Counted from the first letter of the stretch, positions 8,517-18,314 are shown. The stretch: DNA of 64,000 bases from RGIG4034 sp045576455 (GCA_045576455.1 JAZNGM010000013.1:13975-77974); one strand, 5' to 3'. Numbers and translations: made by a program. The notes: generated from the letters alone by a model not told the origin.

Positions 8517-10310
8517 ATGGCTGAATCAATGAATGGATTAAAGAGAACCCACCGATGCGCAGAACTTAGTGTGCAGGATGTAGGAAAAACAGTTACCGTT
8601 ATGGGCTGGGTTCAGAAGAGTAGAAATAAAGGTGGTATCATTTTCGTCGATTTACGTGACAGAAGTGGTCTTTTACAGATTATTTTTGAAGGAACGGATA
8701 TTGATGAGGAAGGCTTTGCAAAAGCGGAAAAACTCCGTAGTGAATTTGTTATTGCCGTAGTAGGAACGGTAGAAAAGAGAGCAGGCGGTATTAATGAAAA
8801 TCTGGCAACCGGTGAGATTGAAATCCGTGCCAATGCACTCCGCATTCTTTCTGAATCAGAGACACCGCCATTTCCGATTGAAGAGAATTCCAAGACGAAG
8901 GAAGAGTTAAGATTAAAATACAGATATCTTGATTTAAGAAGACCGGATATCCAGAAAAACCTGATGCTGAGAAGTAAAGTAGCAACCAAGATGCGTGAAT
9001 TTATGGCAAATGAGGGATTCCTTGAAATTGAAACCCCGATGCTTACCAAGTCAACACCGGAGGGGGCAAGGGAATATCTTGTACCAAGCCGTGTGCATCC
9101 GGGTAAATTTTATGCACTTCCACAGTCACCGCAGATTTTTAAGCAGCTTTTGATGTGCTCGGGTTATGACAGATATTTCCAGATTGTAAAATGTTTCCGT
9201 GATGAAGATTTGCGCGCGGACAGACAGCCTGAATTTACACAAGTAGATATGGAATTATCCTTTGTTGACGTAGAAGATGTACTGGATGTTAACGAAAGAT
9301 TATTACAGGCAGTATTTAAAGATGCTATTGGTGTAGATGTAAAACTTCCGCTTCCAAGAATTACATGGAAGGAAGCAATGGAGCGATATGGTTCTGACAA
9401 ACCGGATACCCGTTTTGGCATGGAACTTAATAATGTAAGTGATATTGTTAAGGACTGCGAGTTTGTAGTTTTTGCAGATGCTATCAAAAACGGCGGTTCC
9501 GTACGTGGTATTAATGCTAAGGGCGAAGGTGAAATGCCGCGTAAAAAGATAGATGCACTCGTTGAGTTTGCAAAAGGTTATGGCGCAAAAGGTCTTGCGT
9601 ACATTGCCATTGCACAGGACGGAACGAGAAAGTGTTCTTTTGCCAAGTTTATGAAAGAGGAAGAACTTGACAGCCTTGTAAATGCAATGCAGGGTGAACC
9701 GGGCGACTTACTTTTGTTTGCGGCTGATAAGAATGCCCTTGTTTTCAGTGTCCTTGGCGCTTTAAGAATTGAGATTGCAAAACAGCAGGGTATACTTGAT
9801 AAGAACCGGTTTAATCTTCTTTGGGTAACAGAGTTCCCGCTTCTTGAGTACAGCGAGGAAGAGGACAGATTTGTTGCGATGCATCATCCTTTTACCATGC
9901 CTATGGACGAAGATTTACAGTATCTTGATACAGACCCGGGCAGAGTACGTGCTAAAGCTTACGATATCGTATTAAACGGCGTTGAGCTGGGTGGCGGTAG
10001 TGTAAGAATCTTCCAGCATGATGTACAGGAGAAGATGTTTGAAGTGCTTGGATTTACACCGGAAGAAGCATATGAGAGATTCGGCTTCTTATTAGATGCA
10101 TTTAAGTATGGTGTGCCGCCACATGCAGGACTTGCCTATGGACTTGACCGTATCATCATGTTAATGACAGGTGCAGATTCCTTACGTGATGTTATTGCAT
10201 TCCCTAAGATTAAAGATGCTTCTTGTCTTATGACGGATGTACCGCATGCGGTAGACAAAAAACAGCTTGATGAATTATTTGTAGAAATTGTTACACCGGA
10301 AGAATCATGA
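8517..10310 (+). CDS. aspS: Aspartyl-tRNA synthetase
   Basis: Charges tRNA-Asp. The 597-residue bacterial-type enzyme has an N-terminal OB-fold anticodon-binding domain (residues 10-110), class II motifs (RSKVATKMREFM, then FRDEDLRADRQPEFTQVD at about residues 220-237), the bacterial GAD insertion in the middle, and motif 3 GLAYGLDRIIML near the end. AAGGA lies about 8 nt before the ATG. A 6-bp hairpin (TCACCG/CGGTGA) sits just ahead of the ribosome-binding site. The stop overlaps the next gene's ATG in ATGA. Confidence 0.95.
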   Translation: MAESMNGLKRTHRCAELSVQDVGKTVTVMGWVQKSRNKGGIIFVDLRDRSGLLQIIFEGTDIDEEGFAKAEKLRSEFVIAVVGTVEKRAGGINENLATGEIEIRANALRILSESETPPFPIEENSKTKEELRLKYRYLDLRRPDIQKNLMLRSKVATKMREFMANEGFLEIETPMLTKSTPEGAREYLVPSRVHPGKFYALPQSPQIFKQLLMCSGYDRYFQIVKCFRDEDLRADRQPEFTQVDMELSFVDVEDVLDVNERLLQAVFKDAIGVDVKLPLPRITWKEAMERYGSDKPDTRFGMELNNVSDIVKDCEFVVFADAIKNGGSVRGINAKGEGEMPRKKIDALVEFAKGYGAKGLAYIAIAQDGTRKCSFAKFMKEEELDSLVNAMQGEPGDLLLFAADKNALVFSVLGALRIEIAKQQGILDKNRFNLLWVTEFPLLEYSEEEDRFVAMHHPFTMPMDEDLQYLDTDPGRVRAKAYDIVLNGVELGGGSVRIFQHDVQEKMFEVLGFTPEEAYERFGFLLDAFKYGVPPHAGLAYGLDRIIMLMTGADSLRDVIAFPKIKDASCLMTDVPHAVDKKQLDELFVEIVTPEES

Positions 10311-10966
10311 TAAAAATATATTATAAAAAAACAGACGAAAGAGCATGTGACAATGCTCTTTTGTCAAATGTAATATTATCTGAACAAAGAAAAGAAAAAG
10401 CGTTAGCTTTAAGAAATATCAACGATAAGCGTTTAAGCGTAGCGGCATCCCTTCTTTTACAGGAAGCAATCACAGAATGGACCGGATGTGCACAGGAACC
10501 GTTCTATTTTGCATATGACGGAAATGGAAAACCCATGCTTCCGGCAGCGTATACAAAATCCCTTCATTGGGGCGGAAAAAGAACCGGCAATCCGGAGCGG
10601 GATATTTATGTTAATTTGTCCCATTCAGGAGATTATGTTGCTTGCGTGATAGGGGATGAACCGGTAGGTATTGATATACAAAAATGGCGTGGATATAAAG
10701 AAACTGTGTCAGAACGCTATTTTCACATTAAGGAGCTTGAAAAACTGTCGGCGGTTCCTGCAGAGGATAGGGAAAGACTTTTTTACTTTATATGGGCGCG
10801 CAAAGAAGCATATATTAAGTACACGGGACTTGGTATGCGGCAGAATCTAAATCTTTTTAATGTCTTTGATGAAAGCGAATATAGTTATGAAGACGTAACT
10901 GATATAGAAGGATATGCACTTTCAGCTATATGCAAAAAGAATAATAACAGCCGGAATTTAGGATAA
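10307..10966 (+). CDS. 4'-phosphopantetheinyl transferase, Sfp type
   Basis: Moves the phosphopantetheine arm from CoA onto carrier proteins. The 219-residue length fits the two-lobed Sfp class rather than AcpS. The magnesium-binding motif VGIDIQ is at about residues 122-127 and FIWARKEAYIKYTG at about 163-176; both hold the conserved Asp, Glu and Lys. No polyketide or peptide synthetase lies nearby, so the partner carrier protein is not visible and may be the fatty-acid ACP. It is coupled to aspS by a 4-base overlap. Confidence 0.85.
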   Translation: MIKIYYKKTDERACDNALLSNVILSEQRKEKALALRNINDKRLSVAASLLLQEAITEWTGCAQEPFYFAYDGNGKPMLPAAYTKSLHWGGKRTGNPERDIYVNLSHSGDYVACVIGDEPVGIDIQKWRGYKETVSERYFHIKELEKLSAVPAEDRERLFYFIWARKEAYIKYTGLGMRQNLNLFNVFDESEYSYEDVTDIEGYALSAICKKNNNSRNLG

Positions 10967-10983
10967 GACCTTGATTCCGGCTG
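10948..10983. terminator. Hairpin between convergent genes
   Basis: CAGCCGGAAT and ATTCCGGCTG form a perfect 10-bp stem that spans the stop codon of the plus-strand gene. Only the minus-strand side continues into a T-rich stretch (TTATTATTCTTTTT), so it best fits a terminator for the amidase gene. Confidence 0.6.
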
Positions 10984-11028
10984 AATTTATCTAAGAAGTA
11001 GTGAAAGCACATAGAAATAGAAATGGGA

Positions 11029-11574
11029 TTAGGGATAGTTTTCGGGATAAATTGTCTGTGTGATTCCATCCGCAATAGCGTAAGCTACGGCATTAAAACG
11101 GCTGTCAAAAATGTTGTTATCCTTTTCGGAATTAATAAAACCGACTTCCACCAATACGGCGGGCATAGAGGTGCGGCGTAAAACAACCAGATTTTTCCGC
11201 TCATCAATGCCGAGATTTTTAAAACCGATGGATTCAAGCTGACGGTTAATGTTGCGTGCCATTTCAGCGGCCCTGCCATACTCGTTATATACAAGGGATT
11301 CGACACCGTTGTACTGGTTCGGATATAAGGAGGAATTGCGATGGATGGAGATAAAATAATCTGCATTTGCTGCATTTCCTTCGGTTGCTTTTCTGAAAGG
11401 CGATTCATAAATATCCGATGTACGGGTATATACTACATTAAAGCCGTAGCTTTCAAGAATATCACCGACAGCAAGGGTAAGGTTTAAATTATCATCTTTT
11501 TCATTGCGCTGGCCGTAAACCGCGCCGGGATCTGAGCCACCATGGCCGGCGTCCAAAACAATTGTGATTGCCAT
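11029..11574 (-). CDS. N-acetylmuramoyl-L-alanine amidase, amidase_3 family
   Basis: Cleaves the bond between MurNAc and the stem peptide in peptidoglycan. The 181-residue catalytic domain carries the zinc ligands and catalytic Glu in order: DAGHGGSDPGA, the Glu of QRNEKDD, the His of SIHRNSS and VEVGFINSEKD. The ATG at 11574 places the protein start just before the first beta strand (MAITIVLDAGHGG); a start 20 codons upstream lacks a ribosome-binding site. There is no signal peptide or cell-wall-binding domain, so export is not explained. This resembles short CwlC/CwlD-like amidases of spore formers, where release at mother-cell lysis is possible. Confidence 0.85.
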   Translation of the reverse strand: MAITIVLDAGHGGSDPGAVYGQRNEKDDNLNLTLAVGDILESYGFNVVYTRTSDIYESPFRKATEGNAANADYFISIHRNSSLYPNQYNGVESLVYNEYGRAAEMARNINRQLESIGFKNLGIDERKNLVVLRRTSMPAVLVEVGFINSEKDNNIFDSRFNAVAYAIADGITQTIYPENYP

Positions 11575-11725
11575 ATATATTTTCCAATCACCGGATTTGT
11601 TATAATATATGCTGAAATGTCTCATTTGACACATTTTGGATATTTTTATAAAATGTGTAGAAATCAGTATTTTTATTTGCTTATATATTTTGAAATATAT
11701 TGTGTGATTCAGGGAGGAACAAAAA

Positions 11726-12382
11726 GTGACTTACGAAGAAATTAAGAAAAATCCTGAGGTTAATGCTTTGTTGAAAAAAGGAAATGCAGACCTCGGAGTA
11801 TTAGGATATACCGATCATTCCGTGGCACACGGCGCACTGGTGGCGGAGCGTGCCGCAATGGTATTGAGAAGCTTCGGATATGGTGAAAAAGAACAGGAAC
11901 TTGCTAAAATTGCAGGTTATATGCATGATATCGGGAATGCGGTAAACCGTACACATCATGCAGAAAGCGGTGCGCTTCTTGCTTATGATATTTTGTCTAA
12001 GACAGATATGAGTGTCGAGGACAGAATCAGTATTATGTCGGCTATCGGTAATCATGATGAATCAACCGGTGGTGCGAAGGATGCTATAGGAGCTGCGTTA
12101 ATTATTGCCGATAAAACGGATGTAAGACGGAACCGTGTGCGTAATCATGACATGGCGACGTTTGATATACATGACAGGGTAAATTATGCCGTAACGGATG
12201 CGGAGCTTGAAATAATAGTGGAAAAAAGAGAAATTATCCTTCATTTACAGGTCGATGAAAAAATATGTACCATGTATGATTATTTTGATATTTTCCTTGA
12301 AAGAATGCTGATGTGCAGAAAAGCGGCGGAAATGCTTTCAGCACGTTTCAGACTGATTGCTAACGGAAGCAAGATATTGTAG
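11726..12382 (+). CDS. HD-domain phosphohydrolase
   Basis: A 218-residue cytoplasmic HD-family protein. Metal ligands appear as the His of DHSVAHG, the pair in YMHDIGNA at about residues 71-78, and the His and Asp of GNHDEST and IIADKTD. This order matches HD phosphohydrolases acting on nucleotides or phosphorylated substrates; the substrate cannot be inferred. Translation starts at GTG, supported by AGGGAGG 8 nt upstream. It diverges from the amidase gene and is followed at 72 bp by spoVAD. Confidence 0.8.
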   Translation: MTYEEIKKNPEVNALLKKGNADLGVLGYTDHSVAHGALVAERAAMVLRSFGYGEKEQELAKIAGYMHDIGNAVNRTHHAESGALLAYDILSKTDMSVEDRISIMSAIGNHDESTGGAKDAIGAALIIADKTDVRRNRVRNHDMATFDIHDRVNYAVTDAELEIIVEKREIILHLQVDEKICTMYDYFDIFLERMLMCRKAAEMLSARFRLIANGSKIL

Positions 12383-12454
12383 ATCTTTAATTAAAATGTA
12401 TAGAAACGCGGTATCACACAGATAATAATGTAAAATTATTAAAGAGGTGAAAGC

Positions 12455-13483
12455 ATGCCGCAATTAGGTGTACAAAGTATAAAATATAGTAAACCCGTTC
12501 ATATAATAAGCAGTGCTTCCGTAGTGGGAACCAAAGAAGGCGAAGGCCCTCTAAAAGAATTGTTTGATATAGTGGCAGAAGATGATTTGCTTGGGTGTGA
12601 TAACTGGGAGGATGGCGAAGGAACCTTTATGCAGGAGGCAGTAAGCCTTGCCATGCGGAAAGTAAAAAATACACCGAAGGACATAAGATATATTTTTGCA
12701 GGAGATTTGTTGGCACAGTCCGTAGCATCTTCTTATAGCCTCATATCTTTTGAAATTCCCCTTTTTGGTATATATGGCGCCTGCTCTACCTGCGGAGAAG
12801 GCTTAAGTCTTGCATCAATGACGATAGAAGGCGGTTTTGCAGATAAAGCCATGGCTGTGACTTCAAGTCATTTTGCCAGTGCGGAAAAAGAATTCCGGTT
12901 TCCGCTCGGATACGGAAACCAACGGCCATTATGTGCTACGTGGACAGTGACGGGAAGCGGGGCATTTGTTCTTGCGGGAAACACCGATGAAAATAGTGTG
13001 TATAAACACTGTGTTATCACAGGAATTACGACCGGACGGATTATGGACTATGGACTTAAAGACAATATGAACATGGGATGCTGTATGGCCCCGGCGGCTG
13101 CAGATACTATTTACCATAATCTAAAAGACTATAAACGCATGCCGGAGGAATATGATAGGATAATAACCGGCGACCTTGGAAAAGTAGGGCAGCAGGCATT
13201 GCTTGATCTGCTTCGTGATAAAGGATACGATATTGCTGACAGACATATGGATTGCGGAATAGAAATTTTTGATTCAACAGCCCAGGATACCCAGGCGGGC
13301 GGATCAGGGTGCGCATGCGCTGCTGTTACCTTGTCGGCAATGATTTTACCGAAAATTGAGTCCGGTGAATGGAAAAGAGTTTTGTTCGTACCAACCGGTG
13401 CCTTGTTAAGTAAAGTAAGTTTTAACGAAGGACAGACCGTGCCGGGCATTGCACATGGCGTTGTTATAGAACATGTTGATTAG
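12455..13483 (+). CDS. spoVAD: Stage V sporulation protein AD
   Basis: A component of the SpoVA channel that moves dipicolinic acid into the forespore and out at germination; SpoVAD binds dipicolinate. The 342 residues have the thiolase-like fold seen in this family, with IYGACSTCGEGLSLA in the position of the thiolase active-site Cys, and DSTAQDTQAGGSGCACAA near the C-terminus. Length and start (SIKYSKPVHIISSASVVG) fit the family. It stands alone here: spoVAC is not seen, and the spoVAE homolog lies 16 kb away. Confidence 0.92.
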   Translation: MPQLGVQSIKYSKPVHIISSASVVGTKEGEGPLKELFDIVAEDDLLGCDNWEDGEGTFMQEAVSLAMRKVKNTPKDIRYIFAGDLLAQSVASSYSLISFEIPLFGIYGACSTCGEGLSLASMTIEGGFADKAMAVTSSHFASAEKEFRFPLGYGNQRPLCATWTVTGSGAFVLAGNTDENSVYKHCVITGITTGRIMDYGLKDNMNMGCCMAPAAADTIYHNLKDYKRMPEEYDRIITGDLGKVGQQALLDLLRDKGYDIADRHMDCGIEIFDSTAQDTQAGGSGCACAAVTLSAMILPKIESGEWKRVLFVPTGALLSKVSFNEGQTVPGIAHGVVIEHVD

Positions 13484-13514
13484 TGACGCCTAATCGATTG
13501 CAGAAGAAAAAACG

Positions 13515-13547
13515 AAACGACAACAGATGTTTTATCTGTTGTCGTTT
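13515..13547. terminator. Bidirectional terminator between spoVAD and the histidine kinase gene
   Basis: A perfect 14-bp stem (AAACGACAACAGAT with its complement) closes a 5-nt loop. T-rich flanks exist on both strands, so it can end both convergent genes. Confidence 0.85.
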
Positions 13548-13559
13548 TCTTGCTACATA

Positions 13560-16500
13560 TCATTTCAGCGGCAATGTAATTCCTACCCCAAATACATTTT
13601 CTTTTGGGTAGATATCGAGACTGCCGTTATGCTTTTCAATAATATCTTTTACGGATTCCAAACCGATGCCGAACCGCTTGGAATGGGTATCCTTACGGGA
13701 GAGAAAACGGTTATTCTTTTTAAGGAAGATACCATCATAAGTATTTTCTACTAAGACAAACCATTGTCCGTCCGTTTCACGGGAGCTTATTGTAATAGTT
13801 TTCCCGGAACCGGAGTCATTCTTAACAGGCATCCGGTTGCAGGCATCCACGGCATTTTCTAAAAGGTTCCCTAAAGCCGTACATAATTCCACATCAGACA
13901 GTAGTGGCTGCTGTGGCAGACAAAAACGGATATCTATGTGAATATCATGTTCTTTTGCACAGAAATAATAGTATTGCAGCAATACATCCACGGCGGTATT
14001 TTGTGAAAAGGCGCCGGCTATCATAGGGGAATGTGTGGATGTATGTGAAGTAAGCGTATCAAGGTATTTCTGCAATTCTTCTAAAGGAGCATCCTGTGTC
14101 GCAGAAATTTTTAATTGTTCTACGAAACCGGATATGGTATGCAGTTGTTGCCTGAAATCATGCGTCATTTTTCTACGCTCTTCCAGCTGTCCGCTGAGCT
14201 CCCGGTGATATACTTCCTGCATGGCGAGCTGTTTTTTATATTGATGATTTTCTTCCTCAAAGGCAAGTTTATTGATGTAAGCATTCGTCAAGTCGCGCCA
14301 GAGGGTATAGCCGATGGAACAAACAATAATCATACTTCCCCAGTCCATAAACCAACCAAAGAAGATGGGCTCAAATGTAGGAAGAATGCGGTCCCATACA
14401 AAAACGGCAGCGTATGCGATGGAGGCAAAAAACAAAGGTCTTGAAGTATTATTCAATCTTTTTATGGATGCCCCGGCACTAATCAACAGATAAGCGGCAA
14501 AAGCCAGCTTATATACAAACAGGCATTGTGAAAACAACTGCATAACCGGCACGGTTAAATGCGTGGAGAAAAATCCGTAACAGCCCGCTACAAGGCAGAA
14601 AACGGCGGATATGGCAGTAGAAATACGACGGCAATAGTAACCGGTATCGCATAACCTGTTATGTAAGCGGATTACCAAAAACATTATCAGATAGATACAT
14701 ATGAGTTCCAAAGCATACCACGGGAATATGGATAATTCCCACATAGTATGAATAATCGGAAACAGCGGTGTTATAAACATAAGCAAGCACAGAGCTGCAA
14801 ATATAAGAGGGGCTCTTTGCTTCATACTTAAGCCAAAATAAAAGTAAAAGAGAGAAAACAGCAATCCAATGGTGCAGGCAATCAGAGTAACGGCAAGGCG
14901 GATATTATGCAGTGATTCCACTTTTGGAAATGTACCGAAAACAGGCGGATATACCATTCCGCTATAAAAATGGGAATAGTCGCTGACTGCTAACAGGATA
15001 TCCACATGACCAGCGGCTTCAAAGGTCACTATCTTAGCCTGGGTGGCAGGGGTATAGGAATCCGGCTGGGGATTTCCTACGGATGTTATTAATTTGCCAT
15101 TTATGTATAACTTGTACGCAGAATAAATCTCCGGTAATTCCAAAGCATAGGACAGGGTAGCCTTAGGAAGATCTATATGGAGCGCATAACTGCCGCAACC
15201 ATGCGGAGAAGTACGTGTTCCTAATCCGTCAAACCGTGTGCGGTCACCGATGGCTGTGTAAACCATATGATCGCCCGGATAAGTATCGGGGGTCAGCAGT
15301 TGGTCAGGATAAAATTCCCAATCACGGATCAGGAAAGAGGTTTTTTCTAAGTTAGCTTCCGTAACGGATAATTGTCCCTGACTTGGCTGAATGCCATCGT
15401 GTGTATATTTATTATTCCATAGATATAAGCTGACACATAAACCGGAAGAGGCCAGTAGTGTAAGCAGATATGGAATATATTTTCTTTTGTTTGTAAAAAG
15501 AAGTATTGCAATAATAGCAAAGAAGATGATTGCTGTCACTATAATGGCTATCAGCATGGACGGTGAAGTATTGTCCGCAAAAGTAGCCTGCAATGGGACA
15601 GCTTCATCCTGTATGTAAAATATACCTGTTTCATGAATGGTAAACGTAACAAGTCCTGTCTCTGTCACATAATCTCCGGATGCTATTTTATTGCCATCTT
15701 CGCTAAATAAAACCGGCACGGTGTTTTTGGCAGGTTCATGGGGCAAAGAAATCTGCATGGAGGAAACCTTAGCCACAGCAACATCATTTTTTGAAATACT
15801 AACGGAAAAACCATTATTCCCATGAGGAAATATTGTTACAAGTATGCGGTCAGTGCTGCTTAGGTCAAGGGATGCAATGCTGTCCGCAGGTATCTTAAGA
15901 CTGATAGACCCGGTAGAAAAAAGGGCTGTGTCCCATGTTTCCAACATGGCATTCATTTCACTGCCAAGAAGATAAGGCTCTGAAGTTTCAGGCTCAGTAA
16001 CCTCCGGTTCTGTAGGTACAGTGGGTTCAGGCTCAGCAACCTCGGGCTCTGTAGCCTCCGGTTCTGTAGGAACAGTGGGTTCGGGCTCAGCAATCTCCGG
16101 TTCAGTAGCCTCCGGTTCTGTGGGTACAGTGGGCTCAGGCTCAGCAACCTCCGGCTCTGTAGTCTCCGGCTCTGTAGGAACAGTGGGTTCGGGCTCAGTA
16201 ACTTCCGGCTCTGTAGGTACAGTGACCTCCGGTACAGTAGGTTCCGGTACGGAAGGCACGTTAACCTCGGGTACAGTAGGTTCCGGTACGGTAGGTACGT
16301 TAACCTCCGGTACGGAAGGTTCAGGTACGGAAGGTTCCGGTGCTGTAGGTTCAGAAGACTCCGGCGGAGTTATGGGTGCATTACCGTTTGTATCTCCACC
16401 ATCTCTGTCGCCTTCAATATATTCTTTGTCAGACAGAATGTCCCAACCATAGGTAAATGAGGCAATACCGGTTTGCCCACCCTCGTAGTCAACCTGAATC

Positions 16501-17525
16501 CGGTAAGTACTTCCTTCATTCAGATACCACGCGTAAAGGTCGAGCATGGTGGAATGTATAAACACTTCATCATCCGGTTCTAACACCCGCCATTCTCCAT
16601 CATTTTCAGATAACCATACCTCTATGGTGTCAAGGTTGATGCCGGATGTAATCCATGGAAAAAGGATATATTCATAATTGGGACTTATATATGATAAATC
16701 TAAACGGGGTTGCCCTAAAGCCTGCACAGTTACCGGCATAGAGTAGGATGGTACTGTGAGACTATCAGAAAACCGGCAATTAAGAGGTGTTTCAAAAGTA
16801 GCAGTAATTTCATATATACCAACAGTATCCTCTATAACAGCATCAGTGTTATAGATTACAGGACAGAGATACTCATTACCCATAGCGTCATAGCATGGCC
16901 ATGTTGTCTGAAGAGGAGAACTTGCAAGAAGGTCATCCATACTACTGTTTTGTTCCAAGGAAAATGCAGTACTGAATTCGTTCCATACCTCTTCTAATGC
17001 AACAATCTCAACCGGTTCTATGGGATCATATACCCTGACAAGAAGGGCTAATTCTGATAAAACACCATCACCCCACGTATAGGAAGCATCCGGAAGTTGA
17101 ATGGTTCCGGTTTCTATATATTCTCCGCAGACAGTGGTATTTGTAATGGTGGTATTGTTATCAAAGCAGCTCCATGAGACCGGCAATGTTTGGTTAGTAA
17201 TATTACCTTCATTGTCTTCTATGGTAGCATTCACAGTTAATAAACCATTATTGTAGACATGGTAAAATAGGGGTTCTGTATTTTGAGAAGAACGCCGTAC
17301 CATTTCAAAAGGCAAAAGATTGGCCAGTTGTTCACTGTTTTCTATTCCGGTTACAGTGTAAAAAACGGCAGAATCCGACTCACCTTCCTGTGTTTCGTTG
17401 GCGTATACGGGCAAGGAGAGTACGGCCATCAAAAGGAAAATGATAAAGGCCGGTATGAGAGACTTGTCATATGCAGTTGTTTTCAGTAATTGGAATGCTT
17501 TTTTGGTACGTTTCATAAGTAAACT
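13560..17525 (-). CDS. Chimeric sensor histidine kinase: surface ectodomain, Pro/Glu stalk, 7TM-DISM module, GHKL kinase
   Basis: A 1322-residue membrane kinase. In order: an N-terminal hydrophobic segment (about residues 24-43); about 340 residues of beta-rich ectodomain; a Pro/Glu/Thr/Val-rich stalk with 18-residue repeats; another beta domain; two transmembrane helices (about 660-710); an extracellular region resembling 7TMR-DISMED2; about seven transmembrane helices; a coiled coil; and a GHKL kinase with phospho-acceptor His 1123 in THDFRQQLH, N-box LGNLLENAVDAC and G-box FGIGLESV. The GHKL branch (AgrC-like) normally partners LytTR regulators, and one lies immediately upstream. Translation probably begins at a GTG whose bases 17526-17528 overlap the regulator's stop codon (GTGA). 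Confidence 0.85.
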   Translation of the reverse strand, partial: SLLMKRTKKAFQLLKTTAYDKSLIPAFIIFLLMAVLSLPVYANETQEGESDSAVFYTVTGIENSEQLANLLPFEMVRRSSQNTEPLFYHVYNNGLLTVNATIEDNEGNITNQTLPVSWSCFDNNTTITNTTVCGEYIETGTIQLPDASYTWGDGVLSELALLVRVYDPIEPVEIVALEEVWNEFSTAFSLEQNSSMDDLLASSPLQTTWPCYDAMGNEYLCPVIYNTDAVIEDTVGIYEITATFETPLNCRFSDSLTVPSYSMPVTVQALGQPRLDLSYISPNYEYILFPWITSGINLDTIEVWLSENDGEWRVLEPDDEVFIHSTMLDLYAWYLNEGSTYRIQVDYEGGQTGIASFTYGWDILSDKEYIEGDRDGGDTNGNAPITPPESSEPTAPEPSVPEPSVPEVNVPTVPEPTVPEVNVPSVPEPTVPEVTVPTEPEVTEPEPTVPTEPETTEPEVAEPEPTVPTEPEATEPEIAEPEPTVPTEPEATEPEVAEPEPTVPTEPEVTEPETSEPYLLGSEMNAMLETWDTALFSTGSISLKIPADSIASLDLSSTDRILVTIFPHGNNGFSVSISKNDVAVAKVSSMQISLPHEPAKNTVPVLFSEDGNKIASGDYVTETGLVTFTIHETGIFYIQDEAVPLQATFADNTSPSMLIAIIVTAIIFFAIIAILLFTNKRKYIPYLLTLLASSGLCVSLYLWNNKYTHDGIQPSQGQLSVTEANLEKTSFLIRDWEFYPDQLLTPDTYPGDHMVYTAIGDRTRFDGLGTRTSPHGCGSYALHIDLPKATLSYALELPEIYSAYKLYINGKLITSVGNPQPDSYTPATQAKIVTFEAAGHVDILLAVSDYSHFYSGMVYPPVFGTFPKVESLHNIRLAVTLIACTIGLLFSLFYFYFGLSMKQRAPLIFAALCLLMFITPLFPIIHTMWELSIFPWYALELICIYLIMFLVIRLHNRLCDTGYYCRRISTAISAVFCLVAGCYGFFSTHLTVPVMQLFSQCLFVYKLAFAAYLLISAGASIKRLNNTSRPLFFASIAYAAVFVWDRILPTFEPIFFGWFMDWGSMIIVCSIGYTLWRDLTNAYINKLAFEEENHQYKKQLAMQEVYHRELSGQLEERRKMTHDFRQQLHTISGFVEQLKISATQDAPLEELQKYLDTLTSHTSTHSPMIAGAFSQNTAVDVLLQYYYFCAKEHDIHIDIRFCLPQQPLLSDVELCTALGNLLENAVDACNRMPVKNDSGSGKTITISSRETDGQWFVLVENTYDGIFLKKNNRFLSRKDTHSKRFGIGLESVKDIIEKHNGSLDIYPKENVFGVGITLPLK
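15975..16362 (-). repeat. Pro/Glu-rich tandem repeats in the kinase ectodomain
   Basis: Three 54-bp units start at 16024, 16078 and 16132 and encode 18-residue repeats of the type EPEPTVPTEPEATEPEVA. A fourth, partial unit follows, and shorter PEVNVPTV-type copies lie beyond it. This codes for an extended Pro-rich stalk. The near-identity of units makes copy-number change likely. Confidence 0.85.
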
Positions 17526-18235
17526 CACATGTTATCAAAAATGTAATTGCGGTAGTGCTGCAATATCTGTCTTTTGTTACGTATGTTAATGGGAAGCCTG
17601 TCTCCATTTTTTACAATAAAGACGGTATCTTCCTGACTGTTTATATGATCCATATTTACTAAAACCCCTTGAATGCATAGTAAAAACCGCTTGTCATCCA
17701 AAAGTGGTTTGGTAAGAGAATGGAAGGGACCATTTGCAATCAGAGTCTGATTCAGCGTCTGAATCAGGACATTACGTTTTTGTGCCTGTATGTATAAAAT
17801 CGATTCCGTATCCAGTTTGATTTCACTACCTTCGCATATCACATCCAGATACGGAACATCATATGCCGGCTGCAAATTGCAACGTTCCATGGCTTCTGTA
17901 AAATCATGGTCTGTAAACGGTTTTACAAGATAGTGGCTGGCATTGACTCTAAAGCCTTCCAGACAATGCTCTGTGGATACCGTAAGAAAAATCAACTTAC
18001 AGTCTCTGTCAAGACGCCGTAAACACATGGCGGCTTCCATTCCTGTCATGCCTTTCAGATAAATATCCATAAAAACAATTTGAAACCGAAGGGTATTTAA
18101 TGCCTCTACGAATTCTTCTGCACTTTCATATGTGTATAAATGATAAATAAGACCAAGCTCTGTCATATATCGGTTTAAGTAAGATGAAATCTGTTCACGG
18201 TCCTTATCAAGGTCTTCAATTATTGCGATGTTCAT
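17525..18235 (-). CDS. LytTR-family response regulator
   Basis: A 236-residue cytoplasmic regulator. The N-terminal receiver domain starts MNIAIIEDLDKDREQI, with phospho-acceptor Asp in VFMDIYLKGMTG (about residue 58), a switch Thr/Ser region in FLTVSTE and conserved Lys in LVKPF. The C-terminal 100 residues match a LytTR DNA-binding domain: an acidic region with IKLDTESILYIQAQKRNVLIQ and the ending VNMDHINS...LPINIRNKRQI. The ATG at 18235 was chosen for its GGAGG site 6 nt upstream; longer in-frame starts lack one. It is translationally coupled to the kinase and diverges from the secreted-protein genes, with paired direct repeats in the shared intergenic region. Confidence 0.9.
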   Translation of the reverse strand: MNIAIIEDLDKDREQISSYLNRYMTELGLIYHLYTYESAEEFVEALNTLRFQIVFMDIYLKGMTGMEAAMCLRRLDRDCKLIFLTVSTEHCLEGFRVNASHYLVKPFTDHDFTEAMERCNLQPAYDVPYLDVICEGSEIKLDTESILYIQAQKRNVLIQTLNQTLIANGPFHSLTKPLLDDKRFLLCIQGVLVNMDHINSQEDTVFIVKNGDRLPINIRNKRQILQHYRNYIFDNM

Positions 18236-18314
18236 AAAATTCCTCCATAAACGGTGGCATTCATAGTTAATCATATTGTAACACAAAATGCATTATGAAA
18301 GAAATTAGGATTTC

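Noticed and set aside
16021..16452. Plus-strand frame encoding GSGSATSGSV-type repeats opposite the kinase gene
   Set aside because: It is the mirror of the Pro/Glu codon repeats on the minus strand, with no ribosome-binding site, and lies wholly within a well-supported gene.
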